DNA of 64,000 nt from Diadophis punctatus similis (GCA_023053685.1 JALIGW010000005.1:28942501-29006500); one strand, 5' to 3'. Counted from the first letter of the stretch, positions 1 through 11,326 are shown. The notes: a model not told the origin generated them from the letters alone. Translations and numbers: made by a program.

Positions 1-648
1 ATCCAGAAATCTCAAGATTTTGCTAGCAAAAAGTAGATTTAGTAAAACCCACCTGCAAAGATGGTAAATATTAACTATGGACTATTGTGAGGATTACACA
101 ATAGAGTATTCTAAGGGTTATAAATATGCTTGAAGGAATCTGTGTCCATCTGTATATTTAGATACATGCACAAACATACACATATTCATATACTTACATA
201 TACACATCTCCAACTCTTGCAGTATTACTATTGTATAGGTAATACCACTACAAACTGATTTCTAAATTTCATATTAACACATATTAGCATCCTAAAGAAC
301 CTATCTGATGAAGATTTAAGAAGCTTAGCAATGTTCACACCTCCATGAAAAATGATACAGTTTAATATCTCTTTAAATAAACTTTATAAGCAAATCAATT
401 AACAGTTATTATCTGCCACAAGGGAAAACAGGTAGACAATTCTGAAGTGTCTTCTAAATCTTCAACTGCTCAGTATTAAAAGTACCTATATTAAAATATA
501 GGTACTTTCACAGAATGTTCCTATTTATTTTACCACATGGGCATGTTTTAGTTGAGTCCAGGGGAAATTATTTCCACCCCTTAGAGCACTGACTATGACA
601 AGCCAAAACAAAGTCTGCTGTGCATATTATGTGGATAATGTTTTCATG
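1..648. other. AT-rich stretch without a recognised gene
   Basis: No open frame here resembles a known protein and no repeat was recognised apart from a small perfect palindrome at 479-508. The sequence looks like ordinary AT-rich intergenic or intronic DNA. Confidence 0.5.
479..508. repeat. 30-bp perfect palindrome
   Basis: Two 14-bp arms (AAAGTACCTATATT and its exact complement) flank a 2-bp AA spacer. It could form a short cruciform or hairpin. Nothing around it suggests a transposon end or terminator, so no function is assigned. Confidence 0.8.
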
Positions 649-656
649 CCTCAGAT

Positions 657-780
657 CACGGGTGTCAAACTTGATCGTGTCACGTGATGTATCACAATGT
701 TTTTTGCCTTTGTGGAGCTGGGGTGGGTGTGGCCTGCACTTGATACATCTGGCCCGTGGGCCGCCAGTTTGACAGGCCTG
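657..780. mobile_element. hAT-type MITE, GGGTGTCAAACT family
   Basis: The ends are CACGGGTGTCAAACTTGA and the inverted AGTTTGACAGGCCTG, relatives of the termini seen at 16316, 20899 and 51772. Flanking octamers CCTCAGAT and CCTTAGAT match at 7 of 8 positions, fitting the 8-bp target duplication of hAT transposases. The 124-bp element is non-autonomous. Its 3' end has diverged (GACAGGCCTG instead of GACACCCCTG). Confidence 0.8.
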
Positions 781-957
781 CCTTAGATCCAATAAAGTAT
801 TTAAAAGAAAAAGGGCCCTCTATGCAAAAGTGGATGGGTACTAGAACTACAATAGGTACAATTATACACATAAAATATGAAACTATTGGGAAATGAACTA
901 CTGGAAAAGTATTTTAAATAATGAAATGTCTTATTGCTTGAACAAATGTGTTGGTCC

Positions 958-1230
958 AAATTTATTTATTTCTTCAATTTCTATGCCGCCCAACTCCCTA
1001 GGGTCTCTGGGCGGCTCACAACAGAAATACAAAACATCAAAAATAGTACAAAAACATCTAAAAACAGTATAAAAACAATTTACAATTCAAAAACCGTTTA
1101 ACCCATGCATACCATTCATGGCCCAATCTCACTGGTTACCACCGCAAACTCAGCAACCCCAGGCCTGTCAGAAAAGCCAGGTCTTTACCGCTTTCCGGAA
1201 GGCCAATAGGGTGGGGGTAGTCCGGATCAT
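958..1230 (-). mobile_element. L2/CR1-type LINE 3' end, reverse strand
   Basis: On the minus strand a short coding remnant reads IRTTPTLLAFRKAVKTWLF, matching the end of the better copy at 4818-5292. It is followed by the shared 3' UTR with the GCC-GCCC-AGA / GGGCGGCAT hairpin and an AT-rich tail (at 958-975 on the plus strand). It is a 5'-truncated copy with no intact open frame. The non-LTR assignment is firm; the exact clade (L2 or a related CR1-group family) is inferred from the C-terminal signature. Confidence 0.7.
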
Positions 1231-1492
1231 AATAATAATAAAGTACTAGGGCTGTAACAAGGCATGAAGAGATGTTTCATTTCAACCTTGTTTCAAGAGA
1301 AGAATGTCTTCAAAGGGAGATAACTTCTTGTTCATTATGCACTTCCAAGAAGTAGAATAGAATATAGAATAGAATATTCTTTAGAGTAGAATGGAATATT
1401 CTAGCATACATTATAAAATACATTAAATAAATCATAAATCTTAAGAGACAAACAACAAAATGATAAGTCATAAAATATCAATAGGAGAAGGT
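1231..1492. other. Low-complexity spacer with AGAAT-like units
   Basis: Around 1345-1400 there are degenerate repeats of TAGAATA/AGAAT. They resemble the pentamer arrays that follow CR1 and L2 tails elsewhere in the window, but no LINE body is attached here. No gene was seen. Confidence 0.45.
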
Positions 1493-1655
1493 GAGCTGAG
1501 GTGGCGCAGCGGTTAGAGTGTAGTACTGCAGGCCACTTTAGCTGACTGATCAGCAGTTCAGCTGTTCAAATCTCACCTCCTCAAGGTTGACTCAGCCTTC
1601 CATCCTTCTGAGGTAGGTAAAATGAGGACCCAGATTGTTGGGGGCAATATAAATA

Positions 1656-2655
1656 CCGTATTTTCCGGAGTATAAGACGCACCTTTTTACCCCCCAAAAG
1701 AGGGTGAAAACTTGGGTGTGTCTTATACACCGAATGCAGACCCACCCACCCAGCCACCCCCACCCTTTGGCCTCTGTCTTCCAGCAATTTACCTGCTTGC
1801 AGGAAAGAGGGAAGAGCCTGCAAAGCCAAGCAAGTCAGTAGCAGTTTCCCGATCTACAGCTGATTAGGTTTGCCACGTGGAAAAATGAAAGTGAAACTAA
1901 CTACAAAGAGGCAAATAGCTCGCAGAGACACGCAGATTTTTATTTTTTGCTGAACTGGATGGAAGGGGGTAAGTGAATAACTAAATGTCTGTAGAATGTT
2001 CAAATTATTAGACTTACTTTTTAAAGACTGCTTTATTATTGTTCTAGAGCCAGGGATCTTCAACCTTGGCAACTTTAAGACTTGTGGACTTCAACTCCCA
2101 GAATTCAACAGCCAGCTTTGTTAGCTTTGCTGGCTGTGGAATTCTGGGAGTTGAAGTCCACAAGTCTTAAAGTTGCCAAGGTTGAAGATCCCTGTAAATC
2201 TAGACTTAACAAAATAAAGCTTTTTAAAATAAATTCTTGCTCTGAAGAGGCCCAGTGCTATTGTATCTTCTTTTAAATAATAGAGAATAATGTATACTTC
2301 CAGAAATTTTAATTAATTTTAACAGCTCTGTACAAGTATAGTATGAAATGTAACAGTATCCTGTTTAGTATTAGAGTTTAGTTACCTTGGAGTAGATCTA
2401 TTTAAATAATTGGGAAGAGTTAGTGTGACTACATTTAAGAAAACTTTCTGGCATAATGTACATTTCTCCAATTCTTTGCTATTTCTATGAGTCAAGCACA
2501 CATGCACAGAAATACACAGCAAACAGTGTATATCATCTGTGCTGTTTGCTGTTTGGCAAATTGCTTGGAGGCAGAGGCCTTTTTCCCTTGTTTTCCTCCC
2601 CCAAAACTAAGGTGTGTCTTATACTTCGGTGCGTCTTATACTCCGAAAAATACGG
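1656..2655 (+). mobile_element. 1000-bp TA-flanked non-autonomous DNA transposon, copy 1
   Basis: Terminal inverted repeats start CCGTATTTTCCGGAGTATAA and end with the near-exact complement TTATACTCCGAAAAATACGG. The SINE target reads GTAAATATACATTGC when empty, so the duplication is TA, typical of the Tc1/mariner superfamily. No transposase frame is present; short open frames inside are fortuitous. The same body recurs inverted at 8212-9208 and 23938-24943. A palindromic MITE sits inside at 2051-2194. The superfamily assignment rests only on the TA duplication and the termini. Confidence 0.85.
2051..2194. mobile_element. Palindromic MITE nested in the 1-kb transposon
   Basis: The sequence is a near-perfect inverted repeat from CAGGGATCTTCAACCTTGG to its complement, with a short loop near TTTGTTAGC. 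The related copy at 8212-9208 lacks it and reads continuously through TTGTCTAGAACAATAATAAA, so this is an insertion at a TCTAGA-containing site. The same insertion is present at 24402-24545. Termini starting CAG suggest a hAT relative, but a clean target duplication is not evident. Confidence 0.85.
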
Positions 2656-2738
2656 TATACATTGCTTAATGGTGTAAACCGCTTAGAGAGTGCTTGCACT
2701 ATGAGGCGCTATATGAATCTCACAAATAAATAAATAAA

Positions 2739-4815
2739 GGTAATTGGAAAGATAAGGATAAAAGTAATACAGCCCAACTACATGGGCTACATCCTTACTA
2801 CATCCTTAGGCATAAGACAGTGCTGAGGGAATTAGGTGTTTAGCAGAGTGATGGCATGAGGCGGGGAAACTGTCTCTGTCTAGTTGTTTTGTCATGCAAT
2901 GCCCTGTAGCAGCATCTTGAGGGGAAGGAGTTGAAACAGTATGTCCAGGATGTGAGGGGTCTGTAGATATTTTCTCAGCCCTCTTTAGGCTCCTGTAATA
3001 TAGAGGTACTCAATGGAAGACAGGCTGGTTGCAATTGTTTTTCCCCTACAGTCCTAACTATCTGATGAAGTAAAAGTGACTTCAGAAACCATGCGAGTTT
3101 ACAAGGAGACTTGCCCAATACTGCACATTTTCAAGATGAATCATATCATTCTGCACCAATTCACCATTAACATTCCATATCCAAAAATTGTCATTACCTT
3201 CAATGTACGGTTATCTATTTTGTTTTCTGGCCTCAGATTGAAAATAAACATAATTGATTGTGTCTATTATTTATTGTCATAAAAATTACTTTCAGAAAAG
3301 TATGCTTGATTATTTTGCTGCAAATGTTTTGGAATGTGACCTTTGACCTGTGCAAAACCTGATATTACCTGGCAGAGGCTGTGCATTCCTGCTCTAACTC
3401 ATATCCAAAACCTTGATGAAAATGAAGGTGGTACAGTTTCAATGACTTGATTCTGTTGATCCCTTCAATAAAATCTTGGTGATGCTATCAACATGATGCT
3501 ACTCCATTGAGGTTTATTCTTGCCAATGGGTTCAGTTCATAGTTGAAGACCCAAAGGAAAACACAAATGCAGTATAAGCCAAAAAAAACTGGATGAAAAC
3601 AAACACATTAGGGAGAACCCTGCAAATGTTAAAAAAAACCAAAACCCAGCCTTCTGCATCTAATTTAGCTAACCAAGCCTAAATTCACTTCAAACCCAGA
3701 ATTTTGAATAGAATTCAGCAATTTTTGTAGGAATTTTGGAAGAATAATCTGTTGGTGGAAAGCACACAATTTTCATTTCAAGCCAACGGGTATTTTGAGA
3801 AGGAAGTAGAATTTTAACTTAGGGGTTATCTGCATTGTTCTGTTGCCCCATTAACTGCTTCTGGAGGCAGAAATAAATATAATCAGCATCTATTAACCTA
3901 CCAAAGCAGCTCTGCAGCATGTTTCTCTTTTCATCTAACAAATTATGCTTTTCCTTGTTCTGTTGCTTTGATTATCCCTGTCCATTTGGGTTAGAAGCTT
4001 CATTAGTTCGTTGGCTGCTTTGCGAAGAAGGCATGCTTGTTTAGCTGAGTCACTGTGTATTAGCTCTATTACCTTTTAGACTTCCACTTTGTACTGCTGT
4101 TGCAGTAAGTATAATTCTCGGAACTCAAATATTACTGATATTAAACTCAGTAAAACTTTATTTATTTACTTACTTTGCTTTATTTTACATTTTTTCTAAT
4201 TCTTTTATTTTTCCACTGATTTTTCTAGTCAGCTGAAATAGAAGGGCATTTACAGTAGTAAATATAAAAAATTTACCTTCAAGACTATTCAGGAGGAGGC
4301 TTGTGTGATGTTACTAGTCCGTCCTCTATTTGGTACTGAGAATTAATACACTAGTGTTAAATGCCCATCTATATATGAGATAGGAAAATATTCTGGAAAA
4401 ATTGTTAAGAGCAATTAAGAGTGTATATAGGATCTCTTCATAATAGTATTCTGTTTTCTGATATCTAATGTGGCTTTCTCTGGTCCAAGAATTAATACGA
4501 ATTTGAGAGGCCACAAGGGTACAAATTCAAGCTACATCTTTAATTATAGCTTTAGTAGTATACAGATAATGTCCCAACAATGCCAGGTGTATTCTAATGG
4601 AGATAGAAGGTATCCTTACCTGTATCCCCATACAACATATGGGTTATAAAGTTGCCTTGAAGTATTTTAACTGCGTGAGCTATCAATTCTCCTCCTTTAG
4701 AATGGTGAAATTTCAGAATAATGCTCACTGTATCTTCAGCGGTTGCTAAAACACTACTTAAATGGGCTTTCCATAAAAGGAACTTATAAAAGATGATGCT
4801 CAGGCATTTAAAAGA
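2739..4815. other. Stretch without a recognised gene or repeat
   Basis: AT-rich single-copy-looking DNA. Open frames at 3076-3282 and 4326-4514 have no recognisable domain, no splice context and biased composition, and are treated as chance. No structured RNA or transposon terminus was seen. Confidence 0.45.
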
Positions 4816-4817
4816 CA

Positions 4818-5292
4818 GTCATTGCTGTCTGACCAGGCTATCTCCGGGACCGCATTCTGCCTCATACTTCCCTCCGACCGGTGAGGGCCCACAGAGTTGG
4901 CCTCCTCCAGCTTCCGTCAGCCAAGCAATGCAGGCTGGCGGGCCCTAGGGGGAGGGCCTTCTCTGTGGCGGGCCCCGCGCTCTGGAACCAACTTCCTCCA
5001 GAGACCCGAACCATCCCCACCCTGCTGGCCTTCCGAAAAGCCGTTAAGACATGGCTTTTCCTGCAGGCAGGGGGCAGACCTTAATTCCATCTGAACTCTT
5101 CCCCCGAGTATGTCTGGTTGTTGGATGGTTTTTAATATTGTAATTTTTAATTTTTATACTTTGATTTTAATCTTATTGTTTATTGGTTATTCTTGTATTT
5201 TTTCTGTGCTGTACGCCGCCCTGAGTCCCTCGGGAGTTGGGCGGCATATAAGAAGACCAAATAAATAAATAAATAAATAAATAAATAAATTG
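4818..5292 (+). mobile_element. L2/CR1-type LINE, ORF2 C-terminus and 3' UTR
   Basis: Translated at 4881-5084 the segment contains AFSVAGPALWNQLPPETRT followed by LLAFRKAVKTWLF. This is the C-terminal signature of ORF2 in L2/CR1-group non-LTR retrotransposons. Reverse transcriptase and endonuclease domains are missing, so the copy is 5'-truncated. The 3' UTR ends with GTACGCCGCCCTGAGTCCC, a hairpin with GGGCGGCATATAAG, and an (AAAT)n tail at about 5262-5292. Related tails lie at 958-1230 (minus) and 56030-56204 (plus). Confidence 0.75.
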
Positions 5293-5701
5293 CTGTATTT
5301 GTTGGGCATTAATTGTCCATCTTGCTTTAATATTACTTCTGCCAAAACTACTAACTTTGTTTTATTATAATTTATCCTTAGTTTTTCTCTTTCACACTCA
5401 GCAACTAGTTTGGCCAACAATTTCTAAGGCTAATCTCAGTACAGGAAATAAAACCCAAGCCATCGGCATATATTAGTATTGAAATTTTCTATCGATTACG
5501 TAAGAGGGAGAAAAACTTTGTGACTTCATGGCCACTACAATATTGTTAATATAAAAGTTACATAAGAAGAAACTAGTAAACTACTGTTTAACTCCTCTCT
5601 TCAATAAAATAGTGTCTGACAAAGGACCTTTGTGGGCCCATTCTTATTTACTGTAGCTGTAATGTTACTATGTAGTTCAATTATTAGTTGAGAAGTCAAT
5701 G

Positions 5702-5766
5702 TTGGCTGGGAAATTCTGGGAGCTAAAGTCCACATATCTTAAAATTCCCAAGGTTGAGAAACACTG
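5702..5766. repeat. Half of the palindromic MITE, diverged
   Basis: TTGGCTGGGAAATTCTGGGA through CCCAAGGTTGAGAAACACTG matches the right arm of the palindromes at 2051, 24402 and 53415 at lower identity. Only one arm is present, so this is an old or half-deleted copy. Confidence 0.65.
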
Positions 5767-7724
5767 GAATAGACATTTCAATATATATGATAGATTAATC
5801 TCACTTTTCACCCTCTTTTGCTGAAGCTGGATGAACTCCTGCTTGTCCAGAAATTGTGTTTGATCACATTGGTTAATGACATTCGACCTTCCCAAGCATT
5901 AGTCTAATAGATAGGGTAAGCTTATTGGATTCTAGTTTTGTTATGTTTTCTTGCTGCCCCTTTTTGGCAATCTCTTTTCTTTTCACTTTTTCTTTTTCTT
6001 TGATTTTTTTTTAATATTTTTAATTTTCACCTTGCCCAGGGTTGCTTTGAATGGTTGGCTTCCAAATGTAATTTATACATAAATAAGCACTTTCGAGTCA
6101 ACCCCATTTTGCTTGCATTTAGATTCACTCAGATAAAATCCCTTCAACTTTTATATATATAAATTGTATTTTTAATTTCAAAAATAAACAAATGAAGTTC
6201 ACATTCCAAGGCTATGGAAGAATAGCACATGTACATTAATTCCATCATGTTATTTTTAATAAAAATAAAATGCAAAATTGTAGTGCACTTTAATGTCTTT
6301 TTCTTTCGCAGGCAAATATCAACAATGCATATAGATACAGTTTTTAAAGAAACAACTTAAGTCTAAGGACCAACTATCCATTATCATGGACAAAACAAAC
6401 GTCTTTGCTAAATTTTAAGGGCTTTTCAGAAGTGGAGTTGCCATAACAACTTGATGCAAAAAATCTTTGGTGGTAACTTTGTATTGAATCCTATTGAAAG
6501 TAAATAACTCCACTTTTATGTTAATACATATCCAGCCTAGTAGATACCATTGGTAGAAGAGAATTAAAACTTTTTAAACAGGGAAATTCCTTTTCTGAAG
6601 TAAAAGAAACCTCTTAAATGTAAGTGTTTTCCTTCTCCCTATTTGTGTTTTTCTCACTCTTTTTAAAAGTATAATTTGTCAGACATTAAAATAACAAAAG
6701 GTCTTTGAAAAAGGATTATGTCTTCTGATGTTTCACCACTAGAATGGATTTACATTATGCCCCACTGAAGTAGTAATCTTGAATTCTGAGGTAATGTTTT
6801 AGCCCTTTCTCTCCAGATAAATAAAGATTTCAGTGATAGCACTTCATTTTTCTTTGGAAGGTTCTTTTATTTTTCAAACTCCTCATTTTCTCCAGTTTAA
6901 ACTGTTATATCAGAGTAACATACAAATTGGATGCAGTTCTTTATTAGGGAAGAAAGGAAAAAAATAGAAAGTCAACATATTTTAATCAGATCCAGTAGTC
7001 ATCAAATGAGGAATTTCAGTATTCATTTCTAGCTAGATAGGTAGGTAGGTAAGTGGATAGAAAATAGATAGAAAAGTTCTAATTTGAAGGCATTTTCCTT
7101 CTTTTAATCATGAATATACCTGTTTTTCCCCCTCTTCCCATATAAAAGCTGTATGTTTCCAGGTTAAGTAGTTTGTTAATCAGATCAATTCCATTTCGCT
7201 TTGAAACTCAGTGGCACAGTTTTTGATATCTCTCTTTTAGCAGTACAAATTTAATTAACATTAAATCTCATTTTAGATTCTCCATCACTAACTCTTCATT
7301 TCATTATTGAATAAATGAAATTGTATTTTATTTTAAATTTCTCAGAAAAGCCAGGCATAATTTTAAATAAAGAACCTTATCAATAAAGAAATAAGGAAAT
7401 CTTTTAAACTCTTCCACTCAAATGAGATTTTCTCTTCAACTAATTGCGAAATTGGCAAATTAATGTTGCCACCAGGCGTCACAATACCATCTGCCCTTAA
7501 AAATAGGGAGGGGGAAAATCATATTCAAAATACTATGCGTTCTTTTCCCTTTATGTTCTGAAGAGTAAAATTAAAAGATGGTTCTATGGATGTGTCAAAA
7601 AACAACAACAACAACCCACAAGCATCGAAATCTTTGCAATTACCTTTAGCAAGCAGGATGTAAAGGAAATATTCGGTGGCAATCACATTTTTTCACATAT
7701 AGAAAGAGGCCTTCATATTCCATA
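5767..7724. other. AT-rich stretch without a recognised gene or repeat
   Basis: About 2 kb of AT-rich DNA with no recognised transposon terminus, SINE head or coding signature. Simple motifs include a short TAGG run near 7032-7052. Its freedom from repeats contrasts with both flanks and may reflect constraint, but nothing specific can be assigned. Confidence 0.45.
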
Positions 7725-7732
7725 GTCTATGA

Positions 7733-8139
7733 CAGTGATGGCAAACCTTTTTTTCCTCGGGGGGCGAAATAGTGCTTGCATGCACTATCGCACATACGTG
7801 CATGCCCACACCCATAATTCAAAGCCCCCCACTTGCCCCAACCCCCTGCGCATGCGTGCGTGACCCCCCCACTCCCCCATTTCCCAACTTCCAGTGGGCC
7901 CAATAGGCCCATTTTTTGCCCTCCCCAGGCTCCAGAGGCTTTCTTGGAGCTTGGGGAGGGCGAAAATGCTCCCCACCACCACCCCGAAATTGCCCTCCCA
8001 GAGCCTCCGTGTGAGCCAAAAATCAGATGGCGGGCACACACATGCGCGCTGGAGCTGAGCTAGGGCAACGGCTTGAGTGCCGGCAAATATGGCTCCGCGT
8101 GCCACCTGTGGCACCCATGCCATAGGTTCGCCATCACCG
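7733..8139. mobile_element. hAT-type MITE, CAGTGATGG family
   Basis: Termini CAGTGATGGCAAACCTTTT and TTCGCCATCACCG are inverted, and the 407-bp GC-rich element is flanked by a perfect 8-bp duplication GTCTATGA (7725-7732 and 8140-8147). This is diagnostic for hAT insertion. Both strands contain open frames because of GC bias; none encodes a transposase. A truncated relative lies at 59752-60100. Confidence 0.93.
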
Positions 8140-8211
8140 GTCTATGATGACATTTTCACTCACTGCTGGTTTTGACTTACAAAGCCTTTCATGGCATGGG
8201 GTTGTGGATTA

Positions 8212-9208
8212 CCGTATTTTTCGGAGTATAAAACGCACCGCAGTATAAGACGCACCTTAGTTTTGGGGGAGGAAAACAAGGAAAAAAGGCCTCTGCCTCC
8301 CAGCAATTTGCCAAACAGCAAACAGCACAGATGATATACACTGTTTGCTGTGTATTTCTGTGCATGTGTGCCTGACCCATAGAAATGGCAAAGAATTGGA
8401 GAAATGTACATTATGGCAGTATATTAATCCCAGAAAGTTTTCTTAAATGTAATCACACTAACTCCTCCTAATTATTTAAATAGATCTACTCCAAACATGA
8501 CTAAGTCAGGGTTTCTCAGCTGGCTTATTTTAATACTAATATTTAATACTAATACTTAATACTAAAACAGGACATTTCAGATTATACTTTTACAGATCTT
8601 TAAAATTGATGTGGCTTTCTGGAAGTATTCTCTGCTATTTAAAAGAAGATACAATAGCACTGGGCCTCTTCAGAGCAAGCATTTATTTTTAAAAGCTTCT
8701 TCATTTTGTTAAGTTGTCTAGAACAATAATAAAGCAGTCTTAAAAAAATAAGTCTAATAATTTGAACACTCTACAAACATTTAATAAAATAACATATTAA
8801 CAGAATCTGCCTGTACCTAGGATAGAACTCACAACCTCCTGATTGTGAGGCAAGAGCTCTATTGCTGAGCCACAGCAGCTCTAGCTTGCCTTCCTGCAAT
8901 TTCAGCAGTCTAATATTGCCAACAGTTTATCTCCCAGCAATATGTCTCATCACAGCCATCCTAGTTTCAGTTTCATTTTACCACGTGGCTTGCAAGCGTC
9001 CGTCAGCTGTAGGTCGGGAGGCAGTTTATCTCTTCTTGTGCGTTTCTTGTGCTTTGCCCTGTTTGCTGCAAAGAGGTAAATTGCTGGCAGGCAGAGGCCA
9101 AAGGGTGGGGGTGGCTGGGTGGAGCTACATTCAGTGTATAAGACGCACCCAAGTTTTCACCCTCTTTTTGAGGGTAAAAAGGTGCATCTTATACTCCGAA
9201 AAATACGG
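8212..9208 (-). mobile_element. 1-kb TA-flanked DNA transposon, copy 2
   Basis: Inverted relative to copy 1. It starts CCGTATTTTTCGGAGTATAA, ends ACTCCGAAAAATACGG, and is flanked by TA on both sides. It lacks the palindromic MITE found in the other two copies: TTGTCTAGAACAATAATAAA is uninterrupted near 8714-8733. It instead carries a tRNA-like SINE fragment at about 8795-8878. No transposase is encoded. Confidence 0.88.
8795..8878 (-). mobile_element. tRNA-derived SINE head inside transposon copy 2
   Basis: The minus strand reads GCTGCTGTGGCTCAGCAATA, GAGCTCTTGCCTCACAATC and GTGAGTTCTATCCTAGG, giving A-box-like (GTGGCTCAGC) and B-box-like (GTTCTATCC) elements at tRNA spacing. It is absent from the other two copies, so it was inserted after they separated. 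It is too short and lacks a CCA-ready acceptor stem, so it is not a functional tRNA gene. Confidence 0.6.
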
Positions 9209-9365
9209 TATCTGAGGAACCATCTCTCCTACTTACATCTGTCCCATCAGATTTGACAGAAAGTGTCAGGAATTGCAATTGCTGGGGTCCCAGGAGGTGG
9301 ACTTTCTCTGCTATGGTGCCAACTTGTAAAATCATCTCAGTCCAGATTAGCTCATCCCTCTGAAC

Positions 9366-9541
9366 CAGTAGTGGATTGTAAAGCCCGTCGCTACCAGTTC
9401 GCTCGTATGCACTCCTGTGCGTGTGCGATGCTTCTGCGCATGCCTAGAAGCTTCTGTGCATGCCCAGAAGTGTCCTGGGTGGGTGGGCGGAGCCTCCCAC
9501 CACCACCGCTGCCGGGCCAAACCGGGAGCAACCCACCACTG
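9366..9541. mobile_element. hAT-type MITE, GGTGGGTTCC group, short copy
   Basis: The 176-bp element runs from CAGTAGTGGATTG to CAACCCACCACTG and is flanked by a perfect octamer CTCTGAAC (9358-9365 and 9542-9549). It carries CTTCTGCGCATGC-type motifs shared with the longer members at 30472 and 39854. Non-autonomous. Confidence 0.9.
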
Positions 9542-9549
9542 CTCTGAAC

Positions 9550-10710
9550 TTGTTGCAAGTCCCTAGATCTTGCGATGGCTCCTTTGCTATGGTTAACATC
9601 CTCTCTTGTTTGTGCGCCTTTCAAAGTAGGTTTTTTATATTTGTGACAATGATTGTTTTTATATGTATTTATTGTTTTTCTTTTCTAATTAAGTGTTCTA
9701 TGCCTCCCAGAGTCATTCTCTTGTGGATTAGTAGCTGTGCAAATGTGATAAATCAGTAGGTAAAGAATGCGAGGTTAATAAAGAAGCAGGTAAACCTTAA
9801 CCTTAAACTGTATTTTACTAAAATTCAATCAGCCATTAAAAAAACTTACATGGCAGTAAGACAAAACCCTGTAGCCAATATTTAAGGTGAGTGCTTTTAG
9901 AGGAGCTAATCCCAGCAAACACTGACCTCTAAATTTCATTGGGTATTTCTTTAATTTAGTTAAAAAGCCTGGCTTCAACGAAATCTGGGATTTTTTTTAT
10001 CATGGACAAAGGTGTTCACAATGCTGCCCTGATTACAGGATATAATTACAGAGTGTAGCTAGGAGTTTCCAGTAGCACCATTTTATTTTCAAACACAAGG
10101 GGGAGCTCTCATCATGCCGATATCATGTCTTCCTCAACCAGTATGAGCCATGATGGGCATTCTCTTTCTTGTTGCGATATCTTGAATGCTCTAACAATTC
10201 TGGGATCATCAAGATCTGAAATGGAAGAAGGTGCAACAGACAGAAAACTACATTTTGCATGGAAAGTTCCCGGTAAGATAAGTATTACAAGTAGTTGAAG
10301 AGGCTAGAAATAATCAGGATATCCAAGGTGATCAGTTCAGGCCTCAAAGACTATTGAAACTAAAGGCATGGGGATTATCAGGTTCTGGAAATTCCATGAA
10401 TCTGTATTCTTATATTTTTAAGAATATAATGTCTAAGATGGTTCTGTAGGCTTAAGGAAAGCCGCCTTGGGTTCCTTTTACTAGCTAACTCAGCTTTGAT
10501 AAGATGAAAACTTTTCTCCTGCTACTAACAAGGTGGCACCATTGAGAGAAGCATCTCAGACCAGTCGTTTCCTCTGTTTATAAATTGATCTGGGAGCACA
10601 GAATAATACCTGAGGTATGCTTTCAGATCATTTAGATTTTACCCAGCAGTTCTCTCTTGACTGTAGTATAACCTCATAATCTCAGACTGGATCAAACCCT
10701 GTTATTTGTG
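9550..10710. other. Stretch without a recognised gene or repeat
   Basis: AT-rich DNA. No coding frame with recognisable domains and no transposon ends were found. Confidence 0.4.
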
Positions 10711-10718
10711 GTGTATGT

Positions 10719-11025
10719 CAGGGGTGGGTTCCAACTTACCTCGCTGCCGGTTCGCTTTTACCCGCACCGCGTGGCCATGCCATGTGCAGTGCAAAAAACC
10801 CTGATTTTTTTTAAAAAGCCAAAAACAAAATGGTGATGCATGTGCAGTGCTGAAAACTCAACTTCTGTGCATGCGCAGAAGAAAATAAAATAAATAAATA
10901 AATAAAGATGGCGGCACCCACGGACTAGCACTGACCCATCTGGTTTGGTGACATCATCGTGATGTCACCAGCGGGTCGCTACTGGTTTGGGTGAACCGGT
11001 CCGAACCGGGAGGAACCCACCTCTG
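10719..11025. mobile_element. hAT-type MITE, GGTGGGTTCC group
   Basis: Starts CAGGGGTGGGTTCCAACTT, ends GGAGGAACCCACCTCTG, and is flanked by a perfect 8-bp duplication GTGTATGT (10711-10718 and 11026-11033). The inside contains a small (AAAT)n run near 10882-10903 and a repeated GTGATGTCACC motif. No transposase frame. Confidence 0.94.
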
Positions 11026-11260
11026 GTGTATGTCATGTGCTGCTTTAAAATCACATTTTCACATTTAAACTAGCCCTCCATTTCCAAGGACATAGAATAG
11101 AATGTTGCTCAGAGAATATGTGATCATATATTAAATAATCACTGAGCCAGGGAAAGGGAGTGGCTTCTGTCTCTAATCTTGGAGAGTAATTGCCAGAATA
11201 TTTTGAAAAAAATAAACTGATGGTCTGAGTTTGTATAAGCTACCTTCCTAAAATCAAGGC

Positions 11261-11326
11261 CAGTGTTCCTCAATTTTAGCAACCTTAAGATGTATGGACT
11301 TCAATTCCCAGAATCTCCCCAGCCAG
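11261..11326. repeat. Half of the palindromic MITE, diverged
   Basis: CAGTGTTCCTCAATTTTAGC through ATTCCCAGAATCTCCCCAGC corresponds to the left arm of the palindromes at 2051 and 53415. The right arm is absent. Confidence 0.6.

Larger units (their letters stand above)
1493..2738 (+). mobile_element. Sauria-type tRNA-derived SINE, split by a DNA transposon
   Basis: The left part (1493-1655) has a tRNA-like head with an A-box region (GGTGGCGCAGCGGTTAGAG), a degenerate B-box region (GTTCAAATC), then the characteristic AGGTTGACTCAGCCTTCCAT body and CAATATAAATA. The right part (2656-2738) continues with CATTGCTTAATGGTGTAAACCGC and an AAATAAAT tail. The uninterrupted relative at 50898-51151 shows that 1656-2655 is inserted sequence. 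The SINE would have been mobilised by a partner LINE; the Sauria SINE name rests on family knowledge. Confidence 0.85.

Noticed and set aside
1493..1600. tRNA gene
   Set aside because: A and B boxes are present but the anticodon arm and acceptor stem do not pair; the unit recurs with a SINE body and tail.
2456..2677. Frame repeated at 8160-8411 and 23905-24096 (MYISPILC-type)
   Set aside because: Conserved only because the non-autonomous transposon is repeated; no domain, and frames differ in length between copies.
3056..3105. Hammerhead-like CTGATGAAGT followed by CAGAAAC
   Set aside because: Helix II would not directly join the GAAA strand and no repeat relationship is visible; probably chance.
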